NCBI RefSeq assembly: GCF_014650675.1
Contig: NZ_BMVK01000004.1
Coordinates: forward strand, 124,001-188,000
Direction: 5' to 3'
Origin: Streptomyces anulatus
Lineage (GTDB): Bacteria; Actinomycetota; Actinomycetes; Streptomycetales; Streptomycetaceae
Length of the DNA: 64,000 nt
The notes beneath the pieces were generated by a model. The model was not told the origin of the DNA, ran no database searches, and worked only from the letters and a program-made list of their open reading frames with translations. This document shows, piece by piece, positions 42,979 to 52,223 of this stretch; the first letter of the stretch is position 1, and every line of letters starts with the position of its first letter. Position numbers and translations under genes: made by a program.

Positions 42979-44121
42979 ATGAAGATCACCGGCCTGGAAG
43001 TGCTGACTCTCCCCGACCACGGCGACAGCATGATGCTGGTCGTGGTCGACACCGACGAGGGCATCCACGGCCTGGGCGAGGTCGGCATCAGGTCGCGCCA
43101 ACGGGCGGTCGCCGGGGGACTGGAGCACCTCGCGGAGCTGATCGTCGGCGAGGACCCGCGACGGATCGAGCACCTCTGGCAGGTCATGTTCCGGCGCGGC
43201 TTCTTCCCCGCCGACCGCATACTCGGAGCCGCCATCGCAGCGGTGGACGTGGCCCTTTGGGACATCCGCGGCAAGGCGCTCGGCGTACCGGTGCATGAGC
43301 TGCTCGGCGGCCGGGTGCGTGATCACGTACCCGCCTACGTGCATGTCGGCGACGGCTACCACGACCGAGCGTGGTTCCTGGACCGCTGCCGTGACCTCGT
43401 CGCCGAGGGCTGGCGCCATCTGCGGTTCGCCTCGCCGCACGACGCCGACGGGACGCTCGACGCCCGCCGCTGTCTGCGCGACTCGGTCGAGCTCTTCCAC
43501 CAGGTGCGGGACGCGGTCGGCGACGAGGTGGAGCTGATCCTCGACGTCCACACGCGCCTGGATCCGCCGGAGGCGCTGACCCTGTGCCGCGAGATCGAGG
43601 CGGCCCGCCCGTACTTCGTCGAGGACCCGCTGCGCTGCGAGAACCCCGACAGCTACCGCATGCTGCGGGCCCGCACCGGAGTCCCCCTCGCCGCCGGTGA
43701 ACAGTACGGCTCCAAATGGGAGTTCAGGACGCTCATCGAGGACGACCTGATCGACTACGCGCGGGTGGACGTCGGGGTGGCCGCAGGTCTCACCGAGGCG
43801 AAGAAGATCGCGGCGATGGCGGAGGCGCACCACATCAAGCTCGCCACCCACAATCCGCTCGGCCCCGTCACCGCCGCCTCCTCGCTCCAACTCAACCTGA
43901 CCTGCCCGAACGTGGCGATCCAGGAGCACCAGACCGACCCCGATCCGGCCATCGCCGCCCTCTTCACCGCGCGGCCGACGATCGTGCCGGGACGGGTGGA
44001 GCTGAGCGAACTGCCGGGCATCGGCGTCGACATCGACCGCGCGGCGGCGCGCCGGTACCAGGCCACGGCCGCCGAGCGTCCGCACCTGCGCACGTCGGAC
44101 GGGGCGTTCACCAACTGGTAG
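42979..44121 (+). CDS. Enolase-superfamily sugar-acid dehydratase/cycloisomerase (mandelate racemase type)
   Basis: 380 residues. N-terminal capping domain, then a barrel with the metal ligands: Asp in ELILDVHTRL, Glu in YFVEDPLRC, Glu in PLAAGEQYGSKWEF, and the catalytic His in KLATHNPLGPV. The DxH arrangement and the THNPLGP motif are as in galactonate dehydratases. It abstracts a proton alpha to a carboxylate, giving a 2-keto-3-deoxy acid, or opens an aldaric lactone. Start ATG at 42979 after GAGGAG. Together with the SDR at 32937 it suggests oxidative uronate or aldose breakdown (inference). Confidence 0.9.
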   Translation: MKITGLEVLTLPDHGDSMMLVVVDTDEGIHGLGEVGIRSRQRAVAGGLEHLAELIVGEDPRRIEHLWQVMFRRGFFPADRILGAAIAAVDVALWDIRGKALGVPVHELLGGRVRDHVPAYVHVGDGYHDRAWFLDRCRDLVAEGWRHLRFASPHDADGTLDARRCLRDSVELFHQVRDAVGDEVELILDVHTRLDPPEALTLCREIEAARPYFVEDPLRCENPDSYRMLRARTGVPLAAGEQYGSKWEFRTLIEDDLIDYARVDVGVAAGLTEAKKIAAMAEAHHIKLATHNPLGPVTAASSLQLNLTCPNVAIQEHQTDPDPAIAALFTARPTIVPGRVELSELPGIGVDIDRAAARRYQATAAERPHLRTSDGAFTNW

Positions 44122-44179
44122 CCGCACATCCGCACACCGAACAAGAATTCCCACTCCAGGAAGTGAGGCGAGTTCCGTC

Positions 44180-46330
44180 GTGTCATTCAGGGGAACCGCG
44201 AGACCAGTCCGACCTCTCCTGGTCGGCATAGCGTTCATGGGCGTGCTGGTAGGCGCGTCGGCGACGCCGGCCAGCAGCCAGGAAAGCGGGAAGTTGCAGG
44301 TGACCGCCGTGTCGTCGCGGCCCGGCGCGGTGTCGGGGGACGACGCCCTGATACGTGTCGAGGTGCCCGCGTCCATCACGGCCGACACGGTCCGGGTCGA
44401 GGTGGCGGGCCGGGACGTGACCTCGGACTTCCGGCCGTCCGGCGACCACGCGCTGATGGGCGTGGTGAAGGGACTGGCCACCGGTGGCAACACGTTCACG
44501 GCCAGGGCCCAGGGCGCGGACTCCGGACAGCTGACCGTGAAGAACCACCCCATCACGGGACCGGTGTTCGCCGGGCCGCACGAGCAGCCGTTCATCTGCG
44601 ACACCGCCGAGTTCAAGACCGTCACCGGCGTCAGCCTGGGGCCGCCGCTCGACGCGGACTGCTCGGTCGGGACGCGCGTCGACTACATGTACCGCACGAC
44701 GGCCGGCACGTACGTTCCGCTGCCCGACGAGAACGCCCGCCCCGCCGACCTGGCGACGGCCACGACGAGCACGGGCCGGAAGGTGCCGTACATCGTCCGC
44801 GTGGAGACCGGCACCATCAACCGCGCCATCTACGAGACGGCCGTGCTGCACGAACCGGACGCCGGCACCCCCGACCCGCTGCAGCGCGGGCCGGGCTGGA
44901 ACGGGCGCCTCGTGTACGGCTTCGGCGGGGGCTGCAACGGCGGCTGGTACGTCCAGGGCCGGAACACCGTCGGCATCATGAACGACACCTATCTGAGCAA
45001 GGGATACGGCGTCGCATCGTCCTCGCTGAACGTCTTCGGCAACAACTGCAACGACGTGCTGGCCGCCGAGACCATGAGCATGGTCAAGGAACACTTCGTC
45101 GAGACGTACGGCGAACCGGCCTTCACCATCGGCAACGGCTGCTCCGGTGGCTCGTACCAGACCCACCAGATCGCCGACAACTATCCGGGTCTGCTGGACG
45201 GCATCCTCTCCGGCTGCAGCTTCCCCGACGTCGGCTTCGGCACGATCCAGACGCTCAGCGACGCCCAGCTCCTGAACCACTACTTCAAGAACGTCGCACC
45301 GGACGCGTTCACCAAGGAACAGCAGAGGGCGGTCTCCGGGTTCGGCATGTGGGAGAGCCTCGGCAGCCTGGCCAGGGCCAGTGGCCGGATCGACCCCACG
45401 GTGTACTGTCCGGCGCAACTGCCCCCGGGGCAGCGCTACAACCCCGCCACCAACCCGGACGGCGCCCGCTGCGACGTCTACAGCCACGCCGTGAACGTCT
45501 ACGGCGAGGTGCCGGAGACCGGGAAGGCGCGCAGGCCGCTCGACAACACCGGTATCCAGTACGGACTTGAGGCCCTGAACAAGGGCATCATCGACATGGA
45601 CCGGTTCATCGACCTGAACCGGCGTATCGGCGGCCTCGACGACGATGCCAAGCCCACCGCGGAGCGGACCGCCGCCGATCTCAAGGCGGTGCGGCTCGCC
45701 TACCGCACGGGCCGCTTGCTGAACGGCGGCGGCGGCCTCGCCGACGTTCCGATCATCGACTACCGCGACTACACGGACGACGCGGCGGCCGGCGACATGC
45801 ACATGCGCTTCCACTCCTTCTCCACCCGGGCGCGCTTGGACAAGGCCAACGGAACGCACGCCAACCAGGTCATGCTCACCCGCTCCAGCGGGCACGGATT
45901 CACTCTCGCCGGGATGCTGTCCGACATGGACCAGTGGCTCACCGGCATCAAGGGCGACCCCGGCGGCGACACCCCCATCGAGAAGATCGTCCGGAACCGG
46001 CCGCCGGGCCTCACGGACGCCTGCTGGACCCGGGGCATCGGTGCGAAGAAGATCGCGGAGCCCCAGGTCGAGGGCATCGGCAACACCGAGTGCAACACGC
46101 TCTACCCGGTGTGGACCTCGCCGCGGATGGTCGCCGGAGCCGATGTGGCCAACGACATCGTGAAATGCCGCAAGCGTCCCGTGACCCGCACCGACTACCA
46201 AGTGCCTTTGACCGAAGGTCAGTTCGCGGATCTGCAGTCGGTCTTCGGCACCGGAGTCTGCGACTGGTCCGTGCCCGGAGCGGGGCAGCAGGGCCTCGCC
46301 GGCACCTGGCTCGACTTCGACCCGGCGTGA
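44180..46330 (+). CDS. Secreted DUF6351-family protein (alpha/beta-hydrolase/tannase-like)
   Basis: 716 residues. Signal peptide 1-35 (VRPLLVGIAFMGVLVGASA). A beta-rich N-terminal domain (40-140) is followed by a large catalytic-type domain with TIGNGCSGGSYQTHQIA near residue 318, a GxSxG-like elbow with the Ser likely nucleophilic, WNGRLVYGFGGGCNGGW as oxyanion region, and a late His in RSSGHGFTLAGM. Several Cys suggest disulfides outside the cell. Matches what I know of the DUF6351 family; substrate unknown, perhaps an ester on plant polysaccharide. GTG start at 44180, 58 bases after the dehydratase gene. Confidence 0.78.
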   Translation: MSFRGTARPVRPLLVGIAFMGVLVGASATPASSQESGKLQVTAVSSRPGAVSGDDALIRVEVPASITADTVRVEVAGRDVTSDFRPSGDHALMGVVKGLATGGNTFTARAQGADSGQLTVKNHPITGPVFAGPHEQPFICDTAEFKTVTGVSLGPPLDADCSVGTRVDYMYRTTAGTYVPLPDENARPADLATATTSTGRKVPYIVRVETGTINRAIYETAVLHEPDAGTPDPLQRGPGWNGRLVYGFGGGCNGGWYVQGRNTVGIMNDTYLSKGYGVASSSLNVFGNNCNDVLAAETMSMVKEHFVETYGEPAFTIGNGCSGGSYQTHQIADNYPGLLDGILSGCSFPDVGFGTIQTLSDAQLLNHYFKNVAPDAFTKEQQRAVSGFGMWESLGSLARASGRIDPTVYCPAQLPPGQRYNPATNPDGARCDVYSHAVNVYGEVPETGKARRPLDNTGIQYGLEALNKGIIDMDRFIDLNRRIGGLDDDAKPTAERTAADLKAVRLAYRTGRLLNGGGGLADVPIIDYRDYTDDAAAGDMHMRFHSFSTRARLDKANGTHANQVMLTRSSGHGFTLAGMLSDMDQWLTGIKGDPGGDTPIEKIVRNRPPGLTDACWTRGIGAKKIAEPQVEGIGNTECNTLYPVWTSPRMVAGADVANDIVKCRKRPVTRTDYQVPLTEGQFADLQSVFGTGVCDWSVPGAGQQGLAGTWLDFDPA

Positions 46331-46511
46331 CCGTCCGACACGACGCGAACCGAAGGGGACGGCACGATCGGGTCTCCCCGACCCGAAAGCCGCCCCCGGA
46401 CCGGGTCGCCCCCGACCGGGACGGCGCTACGGCCTAGCGGGTCCGATGGCGCCGCACCCGGCGGGGGCCTCCGGCCGCCCCCTCCTCCCGCACTGTCCGT
46501 CCCGCACCCCA

Positions 46512-46551
46512 CCCCCTCCCGTCACGATCCGGTCTCGGACGCGGGAGGGGG
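46512..46551 (+). terminator. Terminator after the DUF6351 gene
   Basis: CCCCCTCCCG (46512-46521) pairs with CGGGAGGGGG (46542-46551), 20-base loop, followed by TCTTGCTTT. Confidence 0.7.
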
Positions 46552-46566
46552 TCTTGCTTTCGGCCA

Positions 46567-46602
46567 TGTAATCGATTCCAATCATCCGTGTAATCGATTC
46601 CA
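46567..46602. promoter_or_regulatory. Two palindromic RbsR operators
   Basis: TGTAATCGATTCCA occurs at 46567-46580 and 46589-46602. Each copy has the symmetric form TG.AATCGATT.CA, a LacI-type operator. The copies are 22 bases apart, two helical turns, so two dimers can bind the same face. They lie about 80 bases before rbsR and explain autorepression of the rbs operon. Confidence 0.8.
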
Positions 46603-46681
46603 TGGCGTCGAGCCGCCGGTCCACGACCGGTCGGCGCACGGGTTTCGAGGTGTACGGAAACCACAAGGAGGTGGTCCGGAC

Positions 46682-47698
46682 ATGGCGGGCATCAAGGATG
46701 TCGCGGCCGAGGCGGGTGTGTCCGTCGCCACGGTGTCGCGCGTGCTGAACAGCCATCCGTCCGTGAGCGAGGAGGCGCGTACCCGCGTCCTCGCCGCCGT
46801 CGAGGCCCTCGGCTACCGGCCCAACGCGGTGGCCCGCTCACTGCGCACCGCGCAGACCCGCACCCTCGGCCTGGTCATCAGTGATGTGCTCAACCCGTAC
46901 TTCACCGAGCTGGCCCGCTTCGTCGAGGAGGAGGCCCGCGCGCTCGGCTACAGCGTCATCATCGGCAACGCCGACGAGCGGCCCGAGCTCCAGGACCACC
47001 ACATCCGCACGCTCATCGACCGTAGGATCGACGGGCTCCTCGTCTCGCCCGCCGACGGGGGCTCCCCGCTGATGCGGGACGTGGCCCTGAGCGGCACCCC
47101 GATGGTCTTCGTCGACCGCTGGATCCCCGGCATCGACGTGCCCGTCGTCCGGGCCGACGGTACGGGTGCGGTCAAGGATCTCGTCGCGCATCTGCACGGC
47201 CTCGGTCACCGCCGGCTCGCCATCATCGCCGGGCCCGCCGCCACCACCACCGGAAACGAGCGCGTCGAGGCCTTCCGCGACGCGATGCGCGAGCTCGGGC
47301 TCGCCCTGCCCGACGCCTATATCGGCCAGGGCGACTTCCAGGCGGCCAGCGGCCGCCGGGCCACCGAGCGCTTCCTCGCCCTGGCGGAGCCGCCCGAGGT
47401 CGTGTTCGCCGCCGACAACCTGATGGCGCTCGGCGCCCTGGACGCGATCCGGGCCCGAGGGATGCGCGTCCCCGACGACATCGCCCTCGCCGCCTTCGAC
47501 GACATCCCGTGGTTCGTCCACACGGACCCGCCGATCACCGCCATCGCCCAGCCGACCGCCGACCTGGCGCGGGCCGCCGTGCGCGCGCTGGCCGACCGGA
47601 TCGAAGGACGGACCCCGCAGTCCGTCACCCTGCCCGCCCGCCTCGTCGTACGCCGCTCGTGCGGCGGGGCCGCATCGAACCAGAGGAGCGACCGGTGA
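46682..47698 (+). CDS. rbsR: LacI-family repressor of the ribose operon
   Basis: 338 residues. The helix-turn-helix MAGIKDVAAEAGVSVATVSR is followed by the hinge YRPNAVARSLRTA and an effector domain (LGLVISDVLNPYFTELARFV; FAADNLMALGALDAIR; AAFDDIPWFVH). It heads rbsA-rbsCB-rbsK-rbsD and its stop overlaps rbsA (GTGA), so it is encoded within the operon it controls. The AAGGAGG site and two operators upstream are unusually clear. The ribose identity is inferred from rbsK and rbsD downstream. Confidence 0.93.
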   Translation: MAGIKDVAAEAGVSVATVSRVLNSHPSVSEEARTRVLAAVEALGYRPNAVARSLRTAQTRTLGLVISDVLNPYFTELARFVEEEARALGYSVIIGNADERPELQDHHIRTLIDRRIDGLLVSPADGGSPLMRDVALSGTPMVFVDRWIPGIDVPVVRADGTGAVKDLVAHLHGLGHRRLAIIAGPAATTTGNERVEAFRDAMRELGLALPDAYIGQGDFQAASGRRATERFLALAEPPEVVFAADNLMALGALDAIRARGMRVPDDIALAAFDDIPWFVHTDPPITAIAQPTADLARAAVRALADRIEGRTPQSVTLPARLVVRRSCGGAASNQRSDR

Positions 47699-49290
47699 CC
47701 GCACCGGACAGGCAACTGGTGACCGCACCAGACGAGTTGCTGCGCATCGAAGGTCTGCGCAAGACCTTCCCCGGCGTGGTGGCGCTCGACAACGTCGACT
47801 TCGACCTCCGCAGAGGCGAGGTGCACGTCCTGCTCGGCGAGAACGGCGCGGGGAAGAGCACCCTCATCAAGATGCTCTCCGGCGCCTACCGCCCCGACCA
47901 CGGCCGCATTCTGGCCGAGGGACGTGAGGTGCGCATCGAGGGCGCGCAGGACGCGGAACGGCTCGGGATCGCCACGATCTACCAGGAGTTCAACCTGGTG
48001 CCCGATCTCACCGTCGCCGAGAACATCTTCCTGGGCCGCCAGCCGCGCCGCTACGGGCTCGTCGACCACCGCCGGATGCGCGAGGACGCGGAGAAGCTGC
48101 TGCACCGGGTCGGCGTCAACGTGCGACCCGACGCCAAGGTCCGTGAACTGGGCATCGCCCGGCTCCAGATGGTGGAGATCGCCAAGGCGCTCAGCCTGGA
48201 GGCCCGCGTCCTGATCATGGACGAGCCGACCGCCGTGCTCACCTCCGAGGAGGTCGACAAGCTCTTCGCGATCGTCCGCCAACTGCGCGAGGACGGCGTC
48301 GGGATCGTCTTCATCACCCACCACCTGGAGGAGATCGCCGCACTCGGCGACCGCGTCACCGTCCTCCGCGACGGCCGCAGCATCGACCAGGTCCCCGCGT
48401 CGACCCCCGAGGACGAACTCGTCCAGCTCATGGTGGGCCGCAGCATCGAGCAGCAGTACCCGCGCGAACGCCCCGAACGCCCCAATTCCGCAGACGCGTT
48501 GCTGTCGGTGCGCGGGCTCACCCGCGACGGCGTCTTCCACGACATCAGCTTCGACGTGCACGCCGGCGAGGTCGTCGGCCTCGCCGGACTGGTCGGCGCC
48601 GGGCGGACGGAGGTGGCACGCGCCGTCTTCGGGGCCGACCCGTACGACGCGGGCACCGTCGACGTACGCGGCGAACGCCTCGCCCGGCACGACGTGCCCG
48701 CCGCGATGGGCGCCGGGATCGGACTCGTACCGGAGGACCGCAAGGGCCAGGGCCTGGTCCTGGACGCTTCCGTGCAGGAGAACCTCGGCCTGGTCACCCT
48801 GCGTTCCGCGACCCGCTCCGGACTCGTGGACCTCAAGGGGCAGCGCACGGCCGCCGCCCGCATCGCCGAGCAGCTCGGCGTCCGCATGTCAGGACTCGGC
48901 CAGCATGTGCGCACCCTCTCCGGCGGCAACCAGCAGAAGGTCGTCATCGGCAAATGGCTGCTGGCCGACACCCGGGTGCTCATCCTCGACGAACCCACCC
49001 GGGGCATCGACGTCGGCGCGAAGGTCGAGATCTACCAGCTCATCAACGAGCTGACCGCCTCCGGACACGCCGTCCTGATGATCTCCAGCGATCTGCCGGA
49101 GGTCCTCGGCATGAGCGACCGGGTGCTCGTCATGGCCCAGGGCCGGATCGCCGGGGAACTCCCCGCCGACGAGGCCACCCAGGACGCGGTGATGGCGCTC
49201 GCCGTCGGCACCCCGACCACCACCCGGGGCACCGTCCCCACCGAACACCCCGCACCGAAGAAGGAAGAGGAGGGCCCCCGTGGCCACTGA
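47695..49290 (+). CDS. rbsA: Ribose ABC transporter ATP-binding protein
   Basis: 531 residues with two ATPase domains. Domain 1: Walker A LGENGAGKST near residue 55, a degenerate signature ARLQMVEIAKAL, Walker B LIMDEPTAVLTSE. Domain 2: P-loop-like LVGAGRTEVARAV and the full signature LSGGNQQKVVIGKWL. The GTG at 47695 overlaps the rbsR stop. A 24-base near-duplication (GTGACCGCACCRGAC) makes a second GTG at 47719 a possible start; GAGGAG precedes the first. C-terminal residues TTTRGTVPTEHPAPKKEEEG are a hydrophilic tail. Overlaps the next gene by 11 bases. Confidence 0.95.
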   Translation: MTAPDRQLVTAPDELLRIEGLRKTFPGVVALDNVDFDLRRGEVHVLLGENGAGKSTLIKMLSGAYRPDHGRILAEGREVRIEGAQDAERLGIATIYQEFNLVPDLTVAENIFLGRQPRRYGLVDHRRMREDAEKLLHRVGVNVRPDAKVRELGIARLQMVEIAKALSLEARVLIMDEPTAVLTSEEVDKLFAIVRQLREDGVGIVFITHHLEEIAALGDRVTVLRDGRSIDQVPASTPEDELVQLMVGRSIEQQYPRERPERPNSADALLSVRGLTRDGVFHDISFDVHAGEVVGLAGLVGAGRTEVARAVFGADPYDAGTVDVRGERLARHDVPAAMGAGIGLVPEDRKGQGLVLDASVQENLGLVTLRSATRSGLVDLKGQRTAAARIAEQLGVRMSGLGQHVRTLSGGNQQKVVIGKWLLADTRVLILDEPTRGIDVGAKVEIYQLINELTASGHAVLMISSDLPEVLGMSDRVLVMAQGRIAGELPADEATQDAVMALAVGTPTTTRGTVPTEHPAPKKEEEGPRGH

Positions 49291-51235
49291 GACAGCCAGG
49301 AGTGGCGCGGGAACGGGCGGAGTCTCCGTGATGCGCCGCGTCCTGCTCGACAACGGCGCGCTGAGCGCCCTGGTCGTGCTGGTGGTGGCGATGTCGCTGC
49401 TCTCCGGCGACTTCCTGACCACCCAGAACCTGCTGAACGTCGGCGTCCAGGCGGCCGTCACCGCCATCCTCGCGTTCGGCGTCACCTTCGTCATCGTCTC
49501 GGCGGGCATCGACCTGTCCGTCGGTTCGGTGGCGGCCCTGTCCGCGACGGTCCTCGCCTGGTCGGCGACCTCGGCGGGAGTCCCGGTCGTCCTGGCGGTC
49601 GTGCTCGCGATCGTCACGGGCATCGCCTGCGGCTTCGTGAACGGCGCCCTCGTCTCGTACGGCAAACTCCCGCCGTTCATCGCGACGTTGGCGATGCTCT
49701 CGATCGCCCGAGGTCTCTCCCTCGTCATCTCGCAGGGCAGCCCGATCGCCTTCCCCGAATCCGTCTCGGTGCTCGGCGACACGCTCGGCGGCTGGCTCCC
49801 CGTGCCGGTCCTCGTGATGATCGCGATGGGTCTGATCACCGCACTGATCCTCGGCCGCACCTTCATCGGCCGCTCGATGTACGCGATCGGCGGCAACGAG
49901 GAGGCGGCCCGGCTCTCCGGGCTCCGCGTCAAGCGCCAGAAGATCGTCATCTACGCGCTGTCCGGTCTCTTCGCCGCCGTCGCGGGCATCGTCCTGGCCT
50001 CGCGCCTCGTCTCCGCCCAGCCGCAGGCCGCCCAGGGGTACGAACTCGACGCCATCGCCGCGGTCGTCATCGGCGGGGCGAGCCTGGCCGGGGGCGTCGG
50101 CAAGGCGTCCGGCACCCTGATCGGCGCGCTCATCCTCGCCGTCCTCCGCAACGGCCTCAACCTCCTCTCCGTGTCGGCGTTCTGGCAACAGGTCGTCATC
50201 GGCGTCGTCATCGCGCTGGCCGTCCTGCTGGACACGCTGCGCCGCAAGGCCGGATCGGGAGCGGCCTCCTCCGCGGGCACCGCCCCCGGGGCGCCGGGGG
50301 CCGGCCGCAAGGGAGCACTCAAGCTGGCCGGTGCGGCACTCTGCGTCGCCCTCGTCGTCGGCGCGGTCTCCTTCTTCAACTCCGGCTCGTCCGGCGGCAC
50401 GACGAAGGTCGGCATGTCCCTCTCCACCCTCAACAACCCCTTCTTCGTGCAGATGAAGGAAGGCGCGCAGGCGGAGGCGGAGAAGGCGGGCATCGACCTC
50501 ACCGTCACCGACGCCCAGAACGACGCCTCCCAACAGGCCAACCAGCTGCAGAACTTCACCAGTTCCGGCGTCTCCTCGATCATCGTCAACCCGGTGGACT
50601 CGGACGCCGTGGGACCGGGCGTCCGCAGCGCCAACAAGGCGGACATCCCCGTGATCGCCGCCGACCGGGGCGTCAACAAGGCGGAGACCGCGACGCTCGT
50701 CGCCTCGGACAACGTGGCGGGCGGCAAGCTCGCCGCCGACGCGCTGGCCGACAAGCTCGGCGGCAAGGGCAGCATCGTCATCCTCCAGGGCACGGCGGGC
50801 ACCTCCGCCAGCCGTGAGCGCGGTGCCGGTTTCGCCGAGGGACTCAAGGCGTACCCGGACATCAAGGTGGTCGCCAAGCAGCCCGCGGACTTCGACCGCA
50901 CCAAGGGCCTGGACGTCATGACCAACCTCATCCAGTCGCACCCCGGCGTCACCGGCGTCTTCGCCGAGAACGACGAGATGGCGCTCGGCGCGGCCAAGGC
51001 GCTCGGCAGCAAGGCCGGGAAGTCCGTCTCGGTCGTCGGCTTCGACGGAACCCCGGACGGCCTGAAGGCGGTCGAGGCCGGCACGCTCTACGCCTCGGTG
51101 GCCCAACAGCCCGCGGAACTGGGGAAGATCGCGGTGCAGAATGCCGTGAAGGCTGCGAAGGACGAGAAGGTCGAGAGCACGGTGAAGGTGCCGGTCAAGG
51201 TGGTCACCCGGGAGAACGTCGCCGACTTCTCCTGA
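49280..51235 (+). CDS. Fused ribose permease and substrate-binding protein (RbsC-RbsB)
   Basis: 651 residues. Residues 20-330 are a complete RbsC-type permease (FVIVSAGIDLSVGSVAALS; NGALVSYGKLPPFIATLAML; ELDAIAAVVIGGASLAGGVG). A Gly/Ala/Pro linker leads to an extra membrane segment (about 345-363, LKLAGAALCVALVVGAVSFF). The rest is a complete RbsB-type binding protein (KVGMSLSTLNNPFFVQMKEG; FAENDEMALGAAKAL; VVGFDGTPDGLKAV) without its own signal or lipobox. The binding domain is thus tethered outside next to its channel. The DNA runs through with no stop or start between the halves. GTG start at 49280 overlaps the rbsA end. Confidence 0.94.
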   Translation: MATETARSGAGTGGVSVMRRVLLDNGALSALVVLVVAMSLLSGDFLTTQNLLNVGVQAAVTAILAFGVTFVIVSAGIDLSVGSVAALSATVLAWSATSAGVPVVLAVVLAIVTGIACGFVNGALVSYGKLPPFIATLAMLSIARGLSLVISQGSPIAFPESVSVLGDTLGGWLPVPVLVMIAMGLITALILGRTFIGRSMYAIGGNEEAARLSGLRVKRQKIVIYALSGLFAAVAGIVLASRLVSAQPQAAQGYELDAIAAVVIGGASLAGGVGKASGTLIGALILAVLRNGLNLLSVSAFWQQVVIGVVIALAVLLDTLRRKAGSGAASSAGTAPGAPGAGRKGALKLAGAALCVALVVGAVSFFNSGSSGGTTKVGMSLSTLNNPFFVQMKEGAQAEAEKAGIDLTVTDAQNDASQQANQLQNFTSSGVSSIIVNPVDSDAVGPGVRSANKADIPVIAADRGVNKAETATLVASDNVAGGKLAADALADKLGGKGSIVILQGTAGTSASRERGAGFAEGLKAYPDIKVVAKQPADFDRTKGLDVMTNLIQSHPGVTGVFAENDEMALGAAKALGSKAGKSVSVVGFDGTPDGLKAVEAGTLYASVAQQPAELGKIAVQNAVKAAKDEKVESTVKVPVKVVTRENVADFS

Positions 51236-51299
51236 CCGCCACCCGGCTCGTGAACCGGGGCCCGCCGACCCCGGACCGACGAAAGCAGGAAGTACGCAC

Positions 51300-52223
51300 A
51301 TGCACGACAACGCCCCCGACGACCGGTACGACCTGCTGGTCGTCGGGTCGGCCAACGCCGACCTGGTGATCGGCGTGGAGCGCCGCCCCGCGCCCGGCGA
51401 GACGGTCCTCGGTTCCGACCTGGCCGTCCACCCCGGCGGCAAGGGCGCCAACCAGTCGCTGGCCGCCGCCCGCCTCGGCGCCAGGACGGCTCTGCTCGCC
51501 CGGGTCGGCGACGACGACCACGGACGCCTCCTGCTGGAGACCCAGCGCGCGGCGGGCGTGGACACCGACGGCGTCCTGGTGGGCGGGGCCCCCACCGGTG
51601 TCGCGCTGATCACCGTCGACCCCTCGGGCGACAACAGCATCGTCGTCTCCCCGGGAGCCAACGGACGCCTCACACCCGAGGACGTCCGGGCGGCGGCCCC
51701 GCTGCTGGCCGCAGCCCGGGTGATCTCCGTACAGCTGGAGATCCCGCTGGACACGGTCGCCGAGACGGTACGCGGCCGGGGGCCGGACACCCGGCTCGTC
51801 CTCAACCCGTCCCCGCCCGCCCCGCTCCCCGAGGAGGTGCTGGCCGCCTGCGATCCGCTGGTGGTCAACGAGCACGAGGCGCGGTACATCCTCGGCGACG
51901 GGGCGGGGGAGTCCCCGCACGACTGGGCCCCGGCCCTGCTCGCGCTCGGCCCGCGCTCGGTCGTGATCACCCTGGGCGCGGCCGGGGCCCTGGTGGCGGA
52001 CAGCCGTACGGAATCCCTGGACCATCTGGTCAGCCCGAAGGTCGAGGCCCTCGACACGACCGGCGCCGGGGACGCGTTCACAGCGGCCCTGGCCTGGCGT
52101 CTGGGCCGTGGCGACGGGCTGCGGGAGGCGGCGGCCTTCGCGGTCAGGGTGGGCGCGGCGGCGGTCACGGCGCGGGGCGCGCAGGAGTCGTTCCCGACGC
52201 TGGAGGAGGTCGACGCGCTGTGA
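51300..52223 (+). CDS. rbsK: Ribokinase
   Basis: 307 residues, PfkB family. It phosphorylates ribose at O5 with ATP. Substrate motif SANADLVIGVERRPAPGETV, then HPGGKGANQSLAAARLGA near residue 43, and the catalytic/ATP motif DTTGAGDAFTAALAW near 250 with the base Asp. The length is normal. Start ATG at 51300 with AGGAAG upstream, 64 bases after the fusion gene. Stop overlaps rbsD (GTGA). Confidence 0.96.
   Translation: MHDNAPDDRYDLLVVGSANADLVIGVERRPAPGETVLGSDLAVHPGGKGANQSLAAARLGARTALLARVGDDDHGRLLLETQRAAGVDTDGVLVGGAPTGVALITVDPSGDNSIVVSPGANGRLTPEDVRAAAPLLAAARVISVQLEIPLDTVAETVRGRGPDTRLVLNPSPPAPLPEEVLAACDPLVVNEHEARYILGDGAGESPHDWAPALLALGPRSVVITLGAAGALVADSRTESLDHLVSPKVEALDTTGAGDAFTAALAWRLGRGDGLREAAAFAVRVGAAAVTARGAQESFPTLEEVDAL

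Larger units (their letters stand above)
46331..46681. other. Intergenic region with terminator and rbsR promoter/operators
   Basis: 351 bases. The left half holds no gene I can support; the right half holds a terminator (46512-46551), two LacI operators (46567-46602) and the strong AAGGAGG ribosome site of rbsR (about 46665). Confidence 0.7.
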
